This document shows positions 1 through 8,754 of a stretch of DNA of 64,000 nucleotides, one piece after another. The stretch comes from Streptomyces sp. man185. Its GTDB lineage: Bacteria; Actinomycetota; Actinomycetes; Streptomycetales; Streptomycetaceae. The stretch's first letter is position 1. Every line of letters begins with the position of its first letter. The position numbers and the translations under genes are program-made. The stretch spans positions 35,696 through 99,695 of the forward strand of contig NTHE01000028.1 of assembly GCA_002551355.1 (NCBI GenBank), given 5' to 3'. The notes beneath the pieces are model-generated. The model saw only the letters and a list, made by a program, of their open reading frames with translations. It ran no database searches and was not told the DNA's origin.

Positions 1-48
1 GCCCCCACGGGGCCTACAGACAACTGACACCCTCAACTAGGAGCGATC

Positions 49-1875
49 GTGGCGCGCGACATCGCGGCTCCCCTCACTGTCCCCACCCACCACCAGGAGC
101 TGATCTCCTGGGTCGACGAGATCGCAGCCATCACCCAGCCGGACCGGGTGGTCTGGTGCGACGGCTCCGAGGCCGAGTACGAGCGCCTGTGCGGGGAGCT
201 CGTCGCCAAGGGCACGTTCACCAAGCTGGACGAGATCAAGCGGCCGAACTCGTACTACGCCGCGTCCGACCCGAGCGATGTCGCCCGCGTCGAGGACCGC
301 ACGTTCATCTGCTCCAAGGAGGAGAAGGACGCGGGCCCGACGAACCACTGGAAGGACCCCGCCGAGATGCGGGAGATCTTCACGGGGGGGCAGGGTGTCT
401 TCCGGGGATCCATGCGTGGCCGGACCATGTACGTCGTGCCCTTCTGCATGGGCCCCGTCGGCTCGCCGCTCTCCGCGATCGGCGTCGAGATCACCGACTC
501 CGCGTACGTCGCCGTCGCCATGCGCACCATGACCCGCATGGGCCGGGCCGTCCTGGACGAGCTGGGCACCGACGGCTTCTTCGTGAAGGCCGTCCACACC
601 CTCGGCGCCCCCCTGGCCGAGGGTGAGCAGGACGTCCCGTGGCCCTGCAACACCACCAAGTACATCTCGCACTTCCCCGAGGACCGCGAGATCTGGTCGT
701 ACGGCTCCGGCTACGGCGGCAACGCCCTGCTCGGCAAGAAGTGCTACGCCCTGCGCATCGCCTCCGTGATGGCCCGCGACGAGGGCTGGCTCGCCGAGCA
801 CATGCTCATTCTGAAGCTCACGCCGCCGCGTGGGGAGAGCAAGTACGTCGCGGCCGCGTTCCCGTCCGCCTGCGGCAAGACCAACCTCGCCATGCTGGAG
901 CCGACCATCCCCGGCTGGACCGTGGAGACCATCGGCGACGACATCGCCTGGATGCGGTTCGGCGAGGACGGCCGGCTCTACGCGATCAACCCCGAGGCCG
1001 GATTCTTCGGCGTCGCGCCCGGCACCGGCGAGCACACCAACGCCAACGCCATGAAGACCATGTGGGGCAACTCCGTCTTCACCAACGTCGCGCTGACGGA
1101 CGACGGCGACGTCTGGTGGGAGGGCATGACCGAGGAGGCGCCCGCGCACCTCACGGACTGGAAGGGCAACGACTGGACCCCCGAGTCCTCCACGCCCGCC
1201 GCCCACCCCAACGCCCGATTCACCGTCCCCGCCGGACAGTGCCCGATCATCGCGCCCGAGTGGGAGGACCCCAAGGGCGTGCCGATCTCGGCCATCCTCT
1301 TCGGTGGCCGCCGCGCCTCCGCCGTCCCGCTGGTCACCGAGTCCTTCGACTGGCAGCACGGCGTCTTCCTCGGCGCCAACGTCGCCTCCGAGAAGACCGC
1401 CGCCGCCGAGGGCAAGGTCGGCGAACTGCGCCGCGACCCGTTCGCCATGCTGCCGTTCTGCGGCTACAACATGGGCGACTACATGAACCACTGGGTCAAG
1501 GTCGGCGCGGACAAGGCCGACCAGTCGAAGCTGCCCAAGATCTACTACGTGAACTGGTTCCGCAAGAACGACGCCGGCAAGTTCGTCTGGCCCGGCTTCG
1601 GCGAGAACAGCCGCGTCCTGAAGTGGATCGTGGAGCGCCTGGAGGGCAAGGCCGAGGGCGTCGAGTCCCCGATCGGCATCCTGCCGGCCAAGGGCTCGAT
1701 CGACACCGAGGGCCTGGACCTCTCCGAGGCCGACCTCGACTTCCTCCTCACCGTCGACAAGAAGGTCTGGCGCGAGGAGGCCGCCCTGGTCCCCGAGCAC
1801 CTCAACACCTTCGGTGACCACACGCCCAAGGAGCTGTGGGACGAGTACCACGCGCTCGTCGAGCGCCTGGGCTGA
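49..1875 (+). CDS. pckG: Phosphoenolpyruvate carboxykinase (GTP)
   Basis: Cytosolic enzyme converting oxaloacetate and GTP to phosphoenolpyruvate, CO2 and GDP at the start of gluconeogenesis. The 608-residue length is normal for the GTP-dependent family. The nucleotide-binding kinase-1 loop is visible as FPSACGKTN near residues 271-279, and the conserved N-terminal RPNSYYAASDPSDVARVEDR region is present. It starts at GTG 49 behind an AGGAG box. It appears monocistronic and is followed by a strong hairpin terminator. Identification is very secure. Confidence 0.97.
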   Translation: MARDIAAPLTVPTHHQELISWVDEIAAITQPDRVVWCDGSEAEYERLCGELVAKGTFTKLDEIKRPNSYYAASDPSDVARVEDRTFICSKEEKDAGPTNHWKDPAEMREIFTGGQGVFRGSMRGRTMYVVPFCMGPVGSPLSAIGVEITDSAYVAVAMRTMTRMGRAVLDELGTDGFFVKAVHTLGAPLAEGEQDVPWPCNTTKYISHFPEDREIWSYGSGYGGNALLGKKCYALRIASVMARDEGWLAEHMLILKLTPPRGESKYVAAAFPSACGKTNLAMLEPTIPGWTVETIGDDIAWMRFGEDGRLYAINPEAGFFGVAPGTGEHTNANAMKTMWGNSVFTNVALTDDGDVWWEGMTEEAPAHLTDWKGNDWTPESSTPAAHPNARFTVPAGQCPIIAPEWEDPKGVPISAILFGGRRASAVPLVTESFDWQHGVFLGANVASEKTAAAEGKVGELRRDPFAMLPFCGYNMGDYMNHWVKVGADKADQSKLPKIYYVNWFRKNDAGKFVWPGFGENSRVLKWIVERLEGKAEGVESPIGILPAKGSIDTEGLDLSEADLDFLLTVDKKVWREEAALVPEHLNTFGDHTPKELWDEYHALVERLG

Positions 1876-2028
1876 GCCCGCCGCTCCTCCCGAACCCGCG
1901 GTCGGGTCCATCGGACATCCGCCCTGACCTGTGGGGCCGAACGGCCCGCCGCGGTGCGGGGCCCGTCCTCGCGCCTGTCGTGACCGACGGCCCCGGAGGG
2001 CCCGTCCCCGACCAAGGACACCCCTCCC

Positions 2029-2070
2029 GGCCCCCGGAACCCCTCACGGTTCCGGGGGCCGCCCCTTTTT
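2029..2070 (+). terminator. Intrinsic terminator after pckG
   Basis: A perfect 13-bp stem (2029-2041 with 2048-2060) and a 6-base loop are followed by a short run of T at 2066-2070. It lies 150 bases beyond the pckG stop. Confidence 0.85.
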
Positions 2071-2133
2071 CGTGATGCCGTGAAGCCCGTGGCACCCGGT
2101 CCGCACGCCTCCGAAGCGCGCGGACCGGGGCCG

Positions 2134-2541
2134 TCAGTGGGCGCCGACCAGGTGCCCGGAGGGGGCGGCGTCGGCGTCGGCGGCGAGGGCCGCGGTGTGG
2201 GCGTCCATCCGCTCGGCGGAGAGGATGGCGGCGGTGGTGTCGGCGCGGGACGCGGCCACCAGCAGGGCGCGGCCCGCGAGGGCGTGGGCGCGGCGGTGGA
2301 GCTCCGCCGGGGCGGCGGCGGTCAGGCCGGCGTGCCGGGCGGGCGGGGCGCCGCGCAGTCGGGCCACCTGTTCGGCGATCCGGTCGCCCGCCGTGCCCAG
2401 GCCCAGTTCGTCGGTGACCGCGAGGAGGGCGGCCAGGTGCCCGGCGAGCTGGATGTCCAGCTCCTCCTCGCGGCTGCGGTGCGGAAAGTCCGCTTCGTCG
2501 CCCGGGGTGTGGACCGATGGGCTGCGGATCGGCTCGTACAT
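2134..2541 (-). CDS. Conserved hypothetical protein, 135 aa
   Basis: I do not recognise a named family. The protein is predicted mostly alpha-helical, Ala/Leu/His-rich and soluble, with no signal peptide or membrane segment. The open frame extends to ATG 2571, but that codon overlaps a probable -10 element (TAGGAT, minus strand). A GGGAGG box sits 6 bases before ATG 2541, so the shorter start is chosen. It lies between convergent pckG and the aminotransferase and appears to have its own promoter. Confidence 0.7.
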   Translation of the reverse strand: MYEPIRSPSVHTPGDEADFPHRSREEELDIQLAGHLAALLAVTDELGLGTAGDRIAEQVARLRGAPPARHAGLTAAAPAELHRRAHALAGRALLVAASRADTTAAILSAERMDAHTAALAADADAAPSGHLVGAH

Positions 2542-2565
2542 GGATGGCCTCCCGATGGTGCGTGG

Positions 2566-2600
2566 AACCATCCTACATTGGAATGAGTCTAAAGTTGTGT
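2566..2600 (-). promoter_or_regulatory. Candidate promoter for the 135-aa gene
   Basis: On the minus strand an AT-rich island carries GACTCATTCCAATG followed directly by TAGGAT, a good Streptomyces -10 hexamer. It ends about 25 bases before the chosen ATG. The GACTCATTCCAAT string resembles sites described for FurA-type regulators in actinobacteria, but that link is only a suggestion. Confidence 0.4.
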
Positions 2601-2622
2601 GTGGTCCGGAAGCGTGATCGGT

Positions 2623-3834
2623 CTACGGCTGTCCGTAACCGTCCAGGAAGGTGCCGATCCGGGTCACGGCGTCGGTCAGGTCCTCGGCCGTCGGCAGCGT
2701 GACGATCCGGAAGTGATCGGGCTCGGGCCAGTTGAAGCCGGTGCCCTGCACGACCATGATCTTCTCGGCCCGCAGCAGGTCCAGCACCATCTGCCGGTCG
2801 TCCTTGATCTTGTAGACCTTGGGGTCGAGCCGGGGGAAGAGATACAGCGCCCCCTTCGGCTTCACGCAGGTCACCCCGGGGATCGAGGTCAGCAGGTCGT
2901 ACGCCACATCCCGCTGCTCCAGGATCCGGCCGCCCGGCAGCACCAGGTCCTCGATCGACTGCCGCCCGCCGAGCGCTGTGGCGACCGCGTGCTGCGAGGG
3001 CATGTTGGCGCAGAGCCGCATGTTGGCGAGGATCGTCAGCCCCTCGATGTACGAGGTGGCGTGCGCCTTCGGGCCGCAGACGGCCATCCAGCCGGAGCGG
3101 TAGCCGGCCACCCGGTAGTTCTTGGAGAGCCCGTTGAAGGTCAGCACCATGAGGTCCGGCGCCAGCGACGCCGTCGGGGTGTGGGTCGCGCCGTCGTAGA
3201 GGATCCGGTCGTAGATCTCGTCGGAGCAGACGATCAGGTTGTGCCGCCGGGCGATCTCGGTGAGACCGCGCAGCATCTCGTCGTCGTACACCGCACCGGT
3301 CGGATTGTTCGGGTTGATGATCACCAGGGCCTTGGTGCGGTCGGTGATCCTGCGCTCGATGTCCGCGAGGTCCGGCATCCAGTCGGCCTGCTCGTCGCAC
3401 CGGTAGTGCACGGCCGTCCCGCCCGCCAGCGAGACCGAGGCGGTCCACAGCGGATAGTCGGGAGCCGGTACGAGCACCTCGTCACCGTCGTCCAGCAGCG
3501 CCTGCATCGACATCTGGATCAGCTCGGAGACGCCGTTGCCCAGATAGACGTCCTCGACGTCGAGGTCGATCCCCTTGGTCTGGTAGTGCTGCATCACCGC
3601 ACGGCGCGCCGAGAGCAGGCCCTTCGCGTCGCCGTAGCCGTGCGCGCCCGCGAGGTTGCGCAGGATGTCTTCCAGGATCTCCGGCGGGCACTCGAACCCG
3701 AACGCGGCGGGGTTGCCCGTGTTCAGCTTGAGGATGCGCTGACCGGCCGCTTCCAGCCGCATCGCCTCCTCCAGCACGGGACCCCGGATCTCGTAACAGA
3801 CGTTGGCGAGCTTCGTCGACTGGATGACCTGCAT
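2623..3834 (-). CDS. Pyridoxal-phosphate class I/II aminotransferase (AspC/AlaA-like)
   Basis: A 403-residue fold-type I aminotransferase. Visible family marks are the NPNNPTGAVY substrate/cofactor segment, the SDEIYDRILYDG segment with its PLP-contacting Asp and Tyr, the LSKNYRVAGYRSGW stretch containing the Schiff-base lysine, and a C-terminal arginine in the FRIVTLP region. The best relatives are bacterial alanine/glutamate-pyruvate type transaminases, so alanine synthesis is likely but specificity is inferred. A long upstream frame to 4431 is an artefact: ATG 3834 begins the conserved sequence MQVIQSTKLANV. Confidence 0.9.
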   Translation of the reverse strand: MQVIQSTKLANVCYEIRGPVLEEAMRLEAAGQRILKLNTGNPAAFGFECPPEILEDILRNLAGAHGYGDAKGLLSARRAVMQHYQTKGIDLDVEDVYLGNGVSELIQMSMQALLDDGDEVLVPAPDYPLWTASVSLAGGTAVHYRCDEQADWMPDLADIERRITDRTKALVIINPNNPTGAVYDDEMLRGLTEIARRHNLIVCSDEIYDRILYDGATHTPTASLAPDLMVLTFNGLSKNYRVAGYRSGWMAVCGPKAHATSYIEGLTILANMRLCANMPSQHAVATALGGRQSIEDLVLPGGRILEQRDVAYDLLTSIPGVTCVKPKGALYLFPRLDPKVYKIKDDRQMVLDLLRAEKIMVVQGTGFNWPEPDHFRIVTLPTAEDLTDAVTRIGTFLDGYGQP

Positions 3835-4115
3835 GTCCGCGAGCTTACGGCGGCGTTTCGCGGGGTGCGCGGGGATTGCTCCCGGCGTACTCCCTCCGGG
3901 GCGTGCCCCCGCCCGGCCCCGTCTTCCATCGCCATGCCCGGCGCCGCCCCGGACCGTGGGATCGCCCGGTCGGGGCGGCGTCGGGGCTTGGAAAGGCGGC
4001 GTGAGCGGCCGGGACGGGTGAGATGCGCCACGCGGGTACCCCGGCCGGGGGCGGGTGGGCTCCGTCGGTGGCCGGATGCGAGGGCGGGTGGGGTCGGCCG
4101 GGCGGCCGAGGGCGG

Positions 4116-4928
4116 TCACTCCGGCAGTCGGGCGCCCTCCGGGAGCCGGATGCCGAAGTCGTCCGCCAGGACCCGCAGCGCCTCTTCGCCGTCCTTCAGC
4201 CGCCGCTCCTTGATCGTGCCGTCGTCGGCCGTCTCCACCAGGTCCAGCCCGGCCAGCAGCAGGTGCGAGCCGACCCGGGTGCGCTGCGCGTACACCGTCT
4301 GCCGGAACGGCGAGTTCGGGTGCGTCGCGACGTGCCAGTTCATCATCTCGTAGTCCGGCGCCTCGAACGGTTCCAGGGTGAACGTGTGCTGAGCCTCCCA
4401 CGAGCCGCCCTTGTTCGCCTGGAGCTCCCACGCCGGCAGCGGGCCGTCGTGTGCGACGTGGACGAGCCGGTGGTGGCGCGGTGCGTCGAACAGATCGGCG
4501 CCCTCCACCAGCTCGATCGGCTCCAGCAGGGCGCCGGTCGCCCCGAAGCCGACGTCCGCCAGATACGGGTGCGGCTCACCCTCCACGTCCACCCGCAGCA
4601 GCATGTGCGAACGTGGCCGGATGTCCCCCGGCGCCGCACCCAGCATCACGCGGGCCGTCAGCGGCGTCACGGAGAAGCCGATCTGCCGCAGGACGGCGGC
4701 GAAGAGGGTGCCGTGCTCGAAGCAGTACCCGCCGCGCCCGCCGCGCACGAGTTTCGCCTCCAGGTCGTCGAGCGCCAGTGACGGGGCGGAGCCGAGGACT
4801 GCGTCCAGGTTCTCGAACGGGATGCCGGACAGGTGGGCCCGGTGCAGGGACCGCAGCACCTCCAGTGTGGGGCGGGGCTCCCCGGCCCAGCCGATGCGGG
4901 CGAAGTACGCGTCGAGGTCGATTGTCAT
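4116..4928 (-). CDS. nat: Arylamine N-acetyltransferase
   Basis: Transfers acetyl groups from acetyl-CoA to arylamines, arylhydrazines or related acceptors in the cytosol. The 270-residue length fits bacterial NATs. The Cys-His-Asp triad is visible as C69 (RGGRGGYCFEHG), H108 (RPRSHMLLRVD) and D125 (YLADVGFG). In actinomycetes close homologues are sometimes amide synthases in ansamycin clusters, but no polyketide genes are nearby, so a stand-alone housekeeping or detoxification role is more likely. Confidence 0.93.
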   Translation of the reverse strand: MTIDLDAYFARIGWAGEPRPTLEVLRSLHRAHLSGIPFENLDAVLGSAPSLALDDLEAKLVRGGRGGYCFEHGTLFAAVLRQIGFSVTPLTARVMLGAAPGDIRPRSHMLLRVDVEGEPHPYLADVGFGATGALLEPIELVEGADLFDAPRHHRLVHVAHDGPLPAWELQANKGGSWEAQHTFTLEPFEAPDYEMMNWHVATHPNSPFRQTVYAQRTRVGSHLLLAGLDLVETADDGTIKERRLKDGEEALRVLADDFGIRLPEGARLPE

Positions 4929-4993
4929 ACGCCGACCGTACGCAGCCGGGGCGCGGGCACGCCTCCGGCTACGGACCGAAGTGCGCGACCGCA

Positions 4994-5033
4994 GGGCCTC
5001 GGTCGCTGGGCCTCGGTCGCGGGACCGAGGCCC
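4994..5033. repeat. Duplicated 13-mer with hairpin upstream of the L7/L12-like gene
   Basis: GGGCCTCGGTCGC occurs at 4994-5006 and 5008-5020. The second copy forms an 11-bp perfect stem (5008-5018 with 5023-5033). It lies between the divergent nat and L7/L12-like genes, 70 bases before the latter. It could be a leader hairpin or a regulator site. Confidence 0.45.
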
Positions 5034-5103
5034 TCCCCGGGCGGGCGGCTCAGATCTTGCTCAACTCCGGTGAGAGCCGGGCCGACACGGGTAACGGTGC
5101 CCC

Positions 5104-5433
5104 ATGAGCCTGTTCCGGAAGCCCCAGCCCCTCGCCGTACTCGTCGTCCGCGACGGCCCCGATGTCGTCGCCGGCCTACGGCGGGCGCTGGAGACCGCCC
5201 CGGACGCCGAGCGCCCCGGACTGGAGCGCGCCCTCGCCCTGGCCGAGGACTCCGCCGGACGCCCGGACGCGGAGCTGCGCGGCCGGTGGGTGCGGCAGCG
5301 GCTCGCCGCCGCCGGACACGAGGGGCCTGCGGACTCGGTGGAGGCCATCAAGATCCTGCGCCAGGCCGAACCCGGACTGACGCTGCTCCAGGCGGTGACG
5401 TACGCGAAGGAGGCCGCGGCGACGGAAGCCTGA
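5104..5433 (+). CDS. Small protein with ribosomal L7/L12 C-terminal-like domain
   Basis: A 109-residue soluble protein. Its last 30 residues (VEAIKILRQAEPGLTLLQAV, then TYAKEA) match the pattern of the L7/L12 C-terminal domain, in which a beta strand and helix precede a G-L-x-x-A turn. The N-terminus instead looks like a short helical bundle, and the L7/L12 dimerisation domain and hinge are absent. It is therefore not the ribosomal stalk protein. Function is unknown. Start ATG 5104 lacks a textbook ribosome-binding site (GGTAACGGTGCCCC upstream). Confidence 0.75.
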   Translation: MSLFRKPQPLAVLVVRDGPDVVAGLRRALETAPDAERPGLERALALAEDSAGRPDAELRGRWVRQRLAAAGHEGPADSVEAIKILRQAEPGLTLLQAVTYAKEAAATEA

Positions 5434-5434
5434 C

Positions 5435-5576
5435 GCAGGCGCAGGCGCAGGCGCAGGGGAGGGAAGGGCGGGCGGAAGGGTGAGCTGGCGGAAGGGCGGA
5501 CGCGCCCGGTCCGCATCGCCGCGCCGGACCGTCATGCGCCGTGAGTCGCGCCGGACCGCCACGCGCCGGACCGTCA
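5435..5576. repeat. Short GC-rich tandem and dispersed repeats between convergent genes
   Basis: GCAGGC is repeated four times in tandem at 5435-5458. A 14-mer, GCGCCGGACCGTCA or its one-mismatch form, occurs at 5521-5534, 5548-5561 and 5563-5576. The last copy overlaps the stop codon of the minus-strand oxidoreductase. No clear terminator was found here. Confidence 0.5.
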
Positions 5577-6392
5577 CATGCCCTTCATCGAGCCCGCCGA
5601 CGCGATCAGCAGGGCGGTGTCGACGCCCTGCTCCTGTGCGGTGCGGAGCAGTGTCGCGTCTCCGGCCTCCGCCACGGCGGCACTGGTGGGGTCCTCGGGC
5701 ACGGGCCCGCCCGCGTACGCCGCCGTCGCCGGGGCCATCGCCGTGAGCCAGTCCGCCACCAGCGCGCCGAACTCCTTCTGGTCGATTCCGGCGTCCGCCA
5801 CCAGGGCGGCCGCGTGCCGGGCCCCGGCGAACATGGCGGTCATCGCGCTGAGCAGCGCCACGTCGTGCAGTGCGGCGAAACCGGGGTCGGTGCCGACGTA
5901 CCGGGTGGCGACGGGCACGGCCAGCACCTTCTGGTGCGCGTCGAAGACCTCGCGCGAGCCGCTGTAGAAGACGTAGCCGCCGGCCTCCGGCACGCCGATC
6001 ATCGGCGGGACGGCCATCATCCCGCCGTCCAGGAAGCGGGCGCCGCGCTCGGTCGCCCAGACCTCGCGGGTGCGCGACTCGGCCGGGGTGGAGGTGGTGA
6101 GGTCGACCAGGTCCTTGCCCGAGAGGTCGGCCTCCGCCAGCGCCTCGCGGACCGAGGCGTCGTCCAGGAGGCAGGCGACGACGAGCGGGCTCGCGGCCAC
6201 CGCCTCGGCCGCCGTCGCGGCCACCCGCGCGCCCGCGGCGGCGAGTTCTGCGCTCCGGCCGGGGCTGCGGTTCCAGACGGTCAGAGGGTGCCCGGCGGCG
6301 AGCCAGGTACGGGCGAGCGCGGCGCCCATGGCGCCGAGGCCGAGCAGGGTGAGAGGGGCGGGAGAGGTGGAGTCAACGGTGTTGTCGGACAT
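5574..6392 (-). CDS. NAD(P)-dependent oxidoreductase, imine-reductase / beta-hydroxyacid dehydrogenase family
   Basis: A 272-residue protein with an N-terminal Rossmann fold: the NADP-binding loop is LTLLGLGAMGAALAR at residues 14-28. The DLTTSTP segment and the all-helical C-terminal half fit the 6-phosphogluconate-dehydrogenase-like superfamily, in the branch containing bacterial imine reductases. It lacks the usual catalytic lysine motif of beta-hydroxyacid dehydrogenases as far as I can see, which favours the imine-reductase branch. The substrate is unknown. Start ATG 6392 is chosen over 6428. The gene diverges from an HxlR regulator that probably controls it. Confidence 0.82.
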   Translation of the reverse strand: MSDNTVDSTSPAPLTLLGLGAMGAALARTWLAAGHPLTVWNRSPGRSAELAAAGARVAATAAEAVAASPLVVACLLDDASVREALAEADLSGKDLVDLTTSTPAESRTREVWATERGARFLDGGMMAVPPMIGVPEAGGYVFYSGSREVFDAHQKVLAVPVATRYVGTDPGFAALHDVALLSAMTAMFAGARHAAALVADAGIDQKEFGALVADWLTAMAPATAAYAGGPVPEDPTSAAVAEAGDATLLRTAQEQGVDTALLIASAGSMKGM

Positions 6393-6426
6393 GACGATTA
6401 GGCTGATCGAAGGCGTCGGCGCCAAC

Positions 6427-6456
6427 AAGTACGCACTATGGAGTGGGTGGTTACTT
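6427..6456. promoter_or_regulatory. Candidate HxlR operator
   Basis: An imperfect inverted repeat, AAGTA..CACT facing AGTG..TTACTT (arms 6427-6437 and 6442-6456), sits in the divergent promoter region. HxlR/DUF24 regulators commonly bind AAGTA-containing palindromes next to their own gene. Confidence 0.45.
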
Positions 6457-6490
6457 CGTGGATAGCGACCAGGTGGGGAGGGGCGGTCCG

Positions 6491-6880
6491 ATGACGCGGG
6501 TCGTACGGAGGCCGGGGGCGTTCGTCTGCGGGATCGACGCGGCGATGGATGTGATCGGCGGCAAGTGGAAGGTGCTCATCCTGTGGGCGCTGAACGAGGG
6601 GACCTGCCGGTTCGGTGAGCTGCGCCGGGCCGTGCCCGGGGTGACCGAGAAGGTGCTCAGCTCCCATCTCAGGGAGCTGGAGGACGACGGCATCGTGCAC
6701 CGCGAGGTGTATGCCGAGGTGCCGCCGCGCGTGGAGTATTCACTCACCCCGCTGGGCCTCTCGCTGAACGCGGCGCTGGAACCGCTGGGGGAGTGGGGGC
6801 GGGACCACATCTACCGGGGCGCGGAGGCGTCCGGGACGGAGGCCGCCGCCGAGCCCGTGGCGGGGCTGAGACAGGGATAG
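6491..6880 (+). CDS. HxlR/DUF24-family winged-helix regulator
   Basis: A 129-residue DNA-binding regulator. The family signature is clear: CGIDAAMDVIGGKWKVLIL near residues 13-31, RFGELRRAVPGVTEKVLSSH in the recognition region, and the REVYAEVPPRVEYSLTPLG wing. C13 is at the position of the redox or aldehyde-sensing cysteine in several HxlR proteins. The frame stays open to GTG 6443, but that would place the start inside the candidate operator. ATG 6491 follows a GGGGAGGGG box. The likely target is the divergent oxidoreductase plus itself. Confidence 0.9.
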   Translation: MTRVVRRPGAFVCGIDAAMDVIGGKWKVLILWALNEGTCRFGELRRAVPGVTEKVLSSHLRELEDDGIVHREVYAEVPPRVEYSLTPLGLSLNAALEPLGEWGRDHIYRGAEASGTEAAAEPVAGLRQG

Positions 6881-6993
6881 CCGCAGCCGCGGCCGGAATC
6901 GACCCCTTGTGATGGCCTGACATCTGCGCCAACATGCGCATGTCAAAAGCCGGAAGATCTCCGGCCCTTGGCATCACTGGAGGTACCCCCCAC

Positions 6994-7887
6994 ATGAACA
7001 AGCCTCTCGTCGGTGCGTTTCTTGCTGCCCTGCTCCTGGGAGCGGGTGCCGCGCCCGTCGCGGCAGCCGAACCCGCCGGGAACGCGAGCGGGGTTTCGGT
7101 CGAAACCGCACCGCGGACGACGTACGCCACACCGGACGCCGTACCCGCCGCGAAGGCCGTGACCTTCGCCGGGACCGTCGCGCTCAGCAACTGTTCGGGC
7201 TCCGTGGTCCGCATCCCCGACTCCGCCCCCACCGACCCCGCCCTCGTGCTCTCCAACGGGCACTGCCTGGAGTCCGGCTTCCCGGGCCCCGGCGAGGTCG
7301 TCGTCGACCAGCCGTCCTCCCGTACGTTCACCCTGCTCAACGCCTCGGGCGACGGTGTCGGCACCCTGAAGGCGAGCAAGATCGCATACGGCACGATGAC
7401 CGACACCGATCTCTCGCTCTACGAACTCACCAGCACCTACCAGCAGATCGAGGACAGCTACGGCATCCAGGCACTGGAGCTGGAGACCGCCCACCCGACG
7501 GCGGGCACCGCCATCACCGTCGCCTCCGGCTACTGGAAGCGCACCTACAGCTGCGACGTCGACGGCTTCGTCCACCAGCTCAAGGAGGGCCGGTGGACCT
7601 GGAAGGACTCGGTCCGCTACACCCCCGAGTGCCGGACCATCGGCGGTACGTCCGGCTCGCCGGTGATCGACGACGCCACCGGCAAGGTGGTCGCCGTCAA
7701 CAACACCGGTAACGAGAGCGGCCAGGAGTGCACGGACAACAACCCGTGCGAGGTCGACGAGAACGGCGAGGTGACCGTCCGCGAGGGCATCAACTACGCC
7801 CAGCAGACCTACACCGTGGTCCCGTGCATCGCGACCGGCAACAAGATCGACCTGGACCGTGAGGGCTGCGCGCTGCCCAAGCCGTAG
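6994..7887 (+). CDS. Secreted trypsin-like serine protease
   Basis: A 297-residue exported protein: lysine near the N-terminus, hydrophobic core at residues 5-22 and a likely cleavage after AAAEP/AAA near residue 25. The chymotrypsin-fold catalytic residues are visible as H90 (SNGHC), D139 (TDTDLSLYEL) and S220 (GGTSGSPV). Several cysteines in the C-terminal half (C187, C213 and the ECTDNNPCE pair) could form disulfides. The start has a GGAGGT box at normal spacing. The substrate is unknown. Confidence 0.9.
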   Translation: MNKPLVGAFLAALLLGAGAAPVAAAEPAGNASGVSVETAPRTTYATPDAVPAAKAVTFAGTVALSNCSGSVVRIPDSAPTDPALVLSNGHCLESGFPGPGEVVVDQPSSRTFTLLNASGDGVGTLKASKIAYGTMTDTDLSLYELTSTYQQIEDSYGIQALELETAHPTAGTAITVASGYWKRTYSCDVDGFVHQLKEGRWTWKDSVRYTPECRTIGGTSGSPVIDDATGKVVAVNNTGNESGQECTDNNPCEVDENGEVTVREGINYAQQTYTVVPCIATGNKIDLDREGCALPKP

Positions 7888-7928
7888 CCGCACGAGCCGC
7901 CGCGCGGGCCCGTCGGTCCTGACCACCC

Positions 7929-8744
7929 TCAGGGCCGCCGGGCTCGCGCCGCCTCGATCCCGTCCAGCAGTACCCCGAGCCCCACCCGGAACGTCTCGCG
8001 GGCCTCCCGTTCCAGGTACGGCATCCCCTCGGCATCCTCCGGGCCCGCCCCCGGGTACGGCTCCACCGGCCCCTCCGCCTCCATCCGGCTCACGGCGGGG
8101 AAGCGCTCCGCGAAGTCGGGGACCAGCTCCAGCAGGACCGCCGAGCGCGCCGCCCACCACTCCTCGTCGGAACTCCCGGTCGCCGCCGCGGCCAGCCGCG
8201 CGTCCGCCACCGCCTGCGCCGAGCCCCGTAGATACGGGAACACGGTCCCCACCAGCCGCCGCAGCACCCCCGTCTCCAGGCCGGTCGCCCGCAACAGGGT
8301 GACCAGCGTGTCCAGGCCCGCGTACTCGTGCGGTCCCAGCACCGGCCGCGCCTGCGAGACCTGGAGCACCCAGGGGTGGCGGACGTAGAACTCCAGGACC
8401 TCCCCGGCCCAGGCGGTGAGCGCGGCCCGCCAGTCGTCCGACTCCGGGTACGCGGAGGGGAGTTCGGTGTGGACGGCGTCGTACATCAGGTCCAGCAGCT
8501 CGCTCTTGCCGGGGACGTAGGTGTAGAGCGCCATCGCTGTGCGACCCAGCCGCTCGCCGACCGCGCGCATCGACAGGGCCCCCATCCCCTTCTCGTCCGC
8601 GAGCGCCACGGCGGCCGCCACGATCGCGTCCACGCTCAGCCGGGGCTTGGGCCCCGGTCCGCCGCGGGCCGGTGGCGGAGCGTCCGCGCGCCACAGGAGG
8701 GGGAGGGAACGGCGGGGGTCGCCCTGCCCGGCGAAGACCACCAC
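7929..8744 (-). CDS. TetR-family transcriptional regulator with TetR_C-type ligand domain
   Basis: A 271-residue repressor-type protein. An unusual N-terminal segment of about 30 residues precedes the HTH (LSVDAIVAAAVALADEKGMG, then SMRAVGERLGRTAMALYTYV). The C-terminal domain resembles the tetracycline-repressor C-terminal family common in actinomycetes. An in-frame ATG exists at 8789, but AAGGAG with a 6-base spacer points to GTG 8744. The longer form would begin inside one of two TTACG-type palindromes. It diverges from the siderophore-interacting protein gene and probably represses it and itself. Confidence 0.88.
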   Translation of the reverse strand: MVVFAGQGDPRRSLPLLWRADAPPPARGGPGPKPRLSVDAIVAAAVALADEKGMGALSMRAVGERLGRTAMALYTYVPGKSELLDLMYDAVHTELPSAYPESDDWRAALTAWAGEVLEFYVRHPWVLQVSQARPVLGPHEYAGLDTLVTLLRATGLETGVLRRLVGTVFPYLRGSAQAVADARLAAAATGSSDEEWWAARSAVLLELVPDFAERFPAVSRMEAEGPVEPYPGAGPEDAEGMPYLEREARETFRVGLGVLLDGIEAARARRP

Positions 8745-8754
8745 TTGCGACTCC

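Noticed and set aside
37..1911. 624-aa minus-strand open frame opposite pckG
   Set aside because: It is a shadow of the GC-rich pckG codons: it has no ribosome-binding site, no recognisable domain and the Val/Gly/Asp-rich composition typical of antisense frames.
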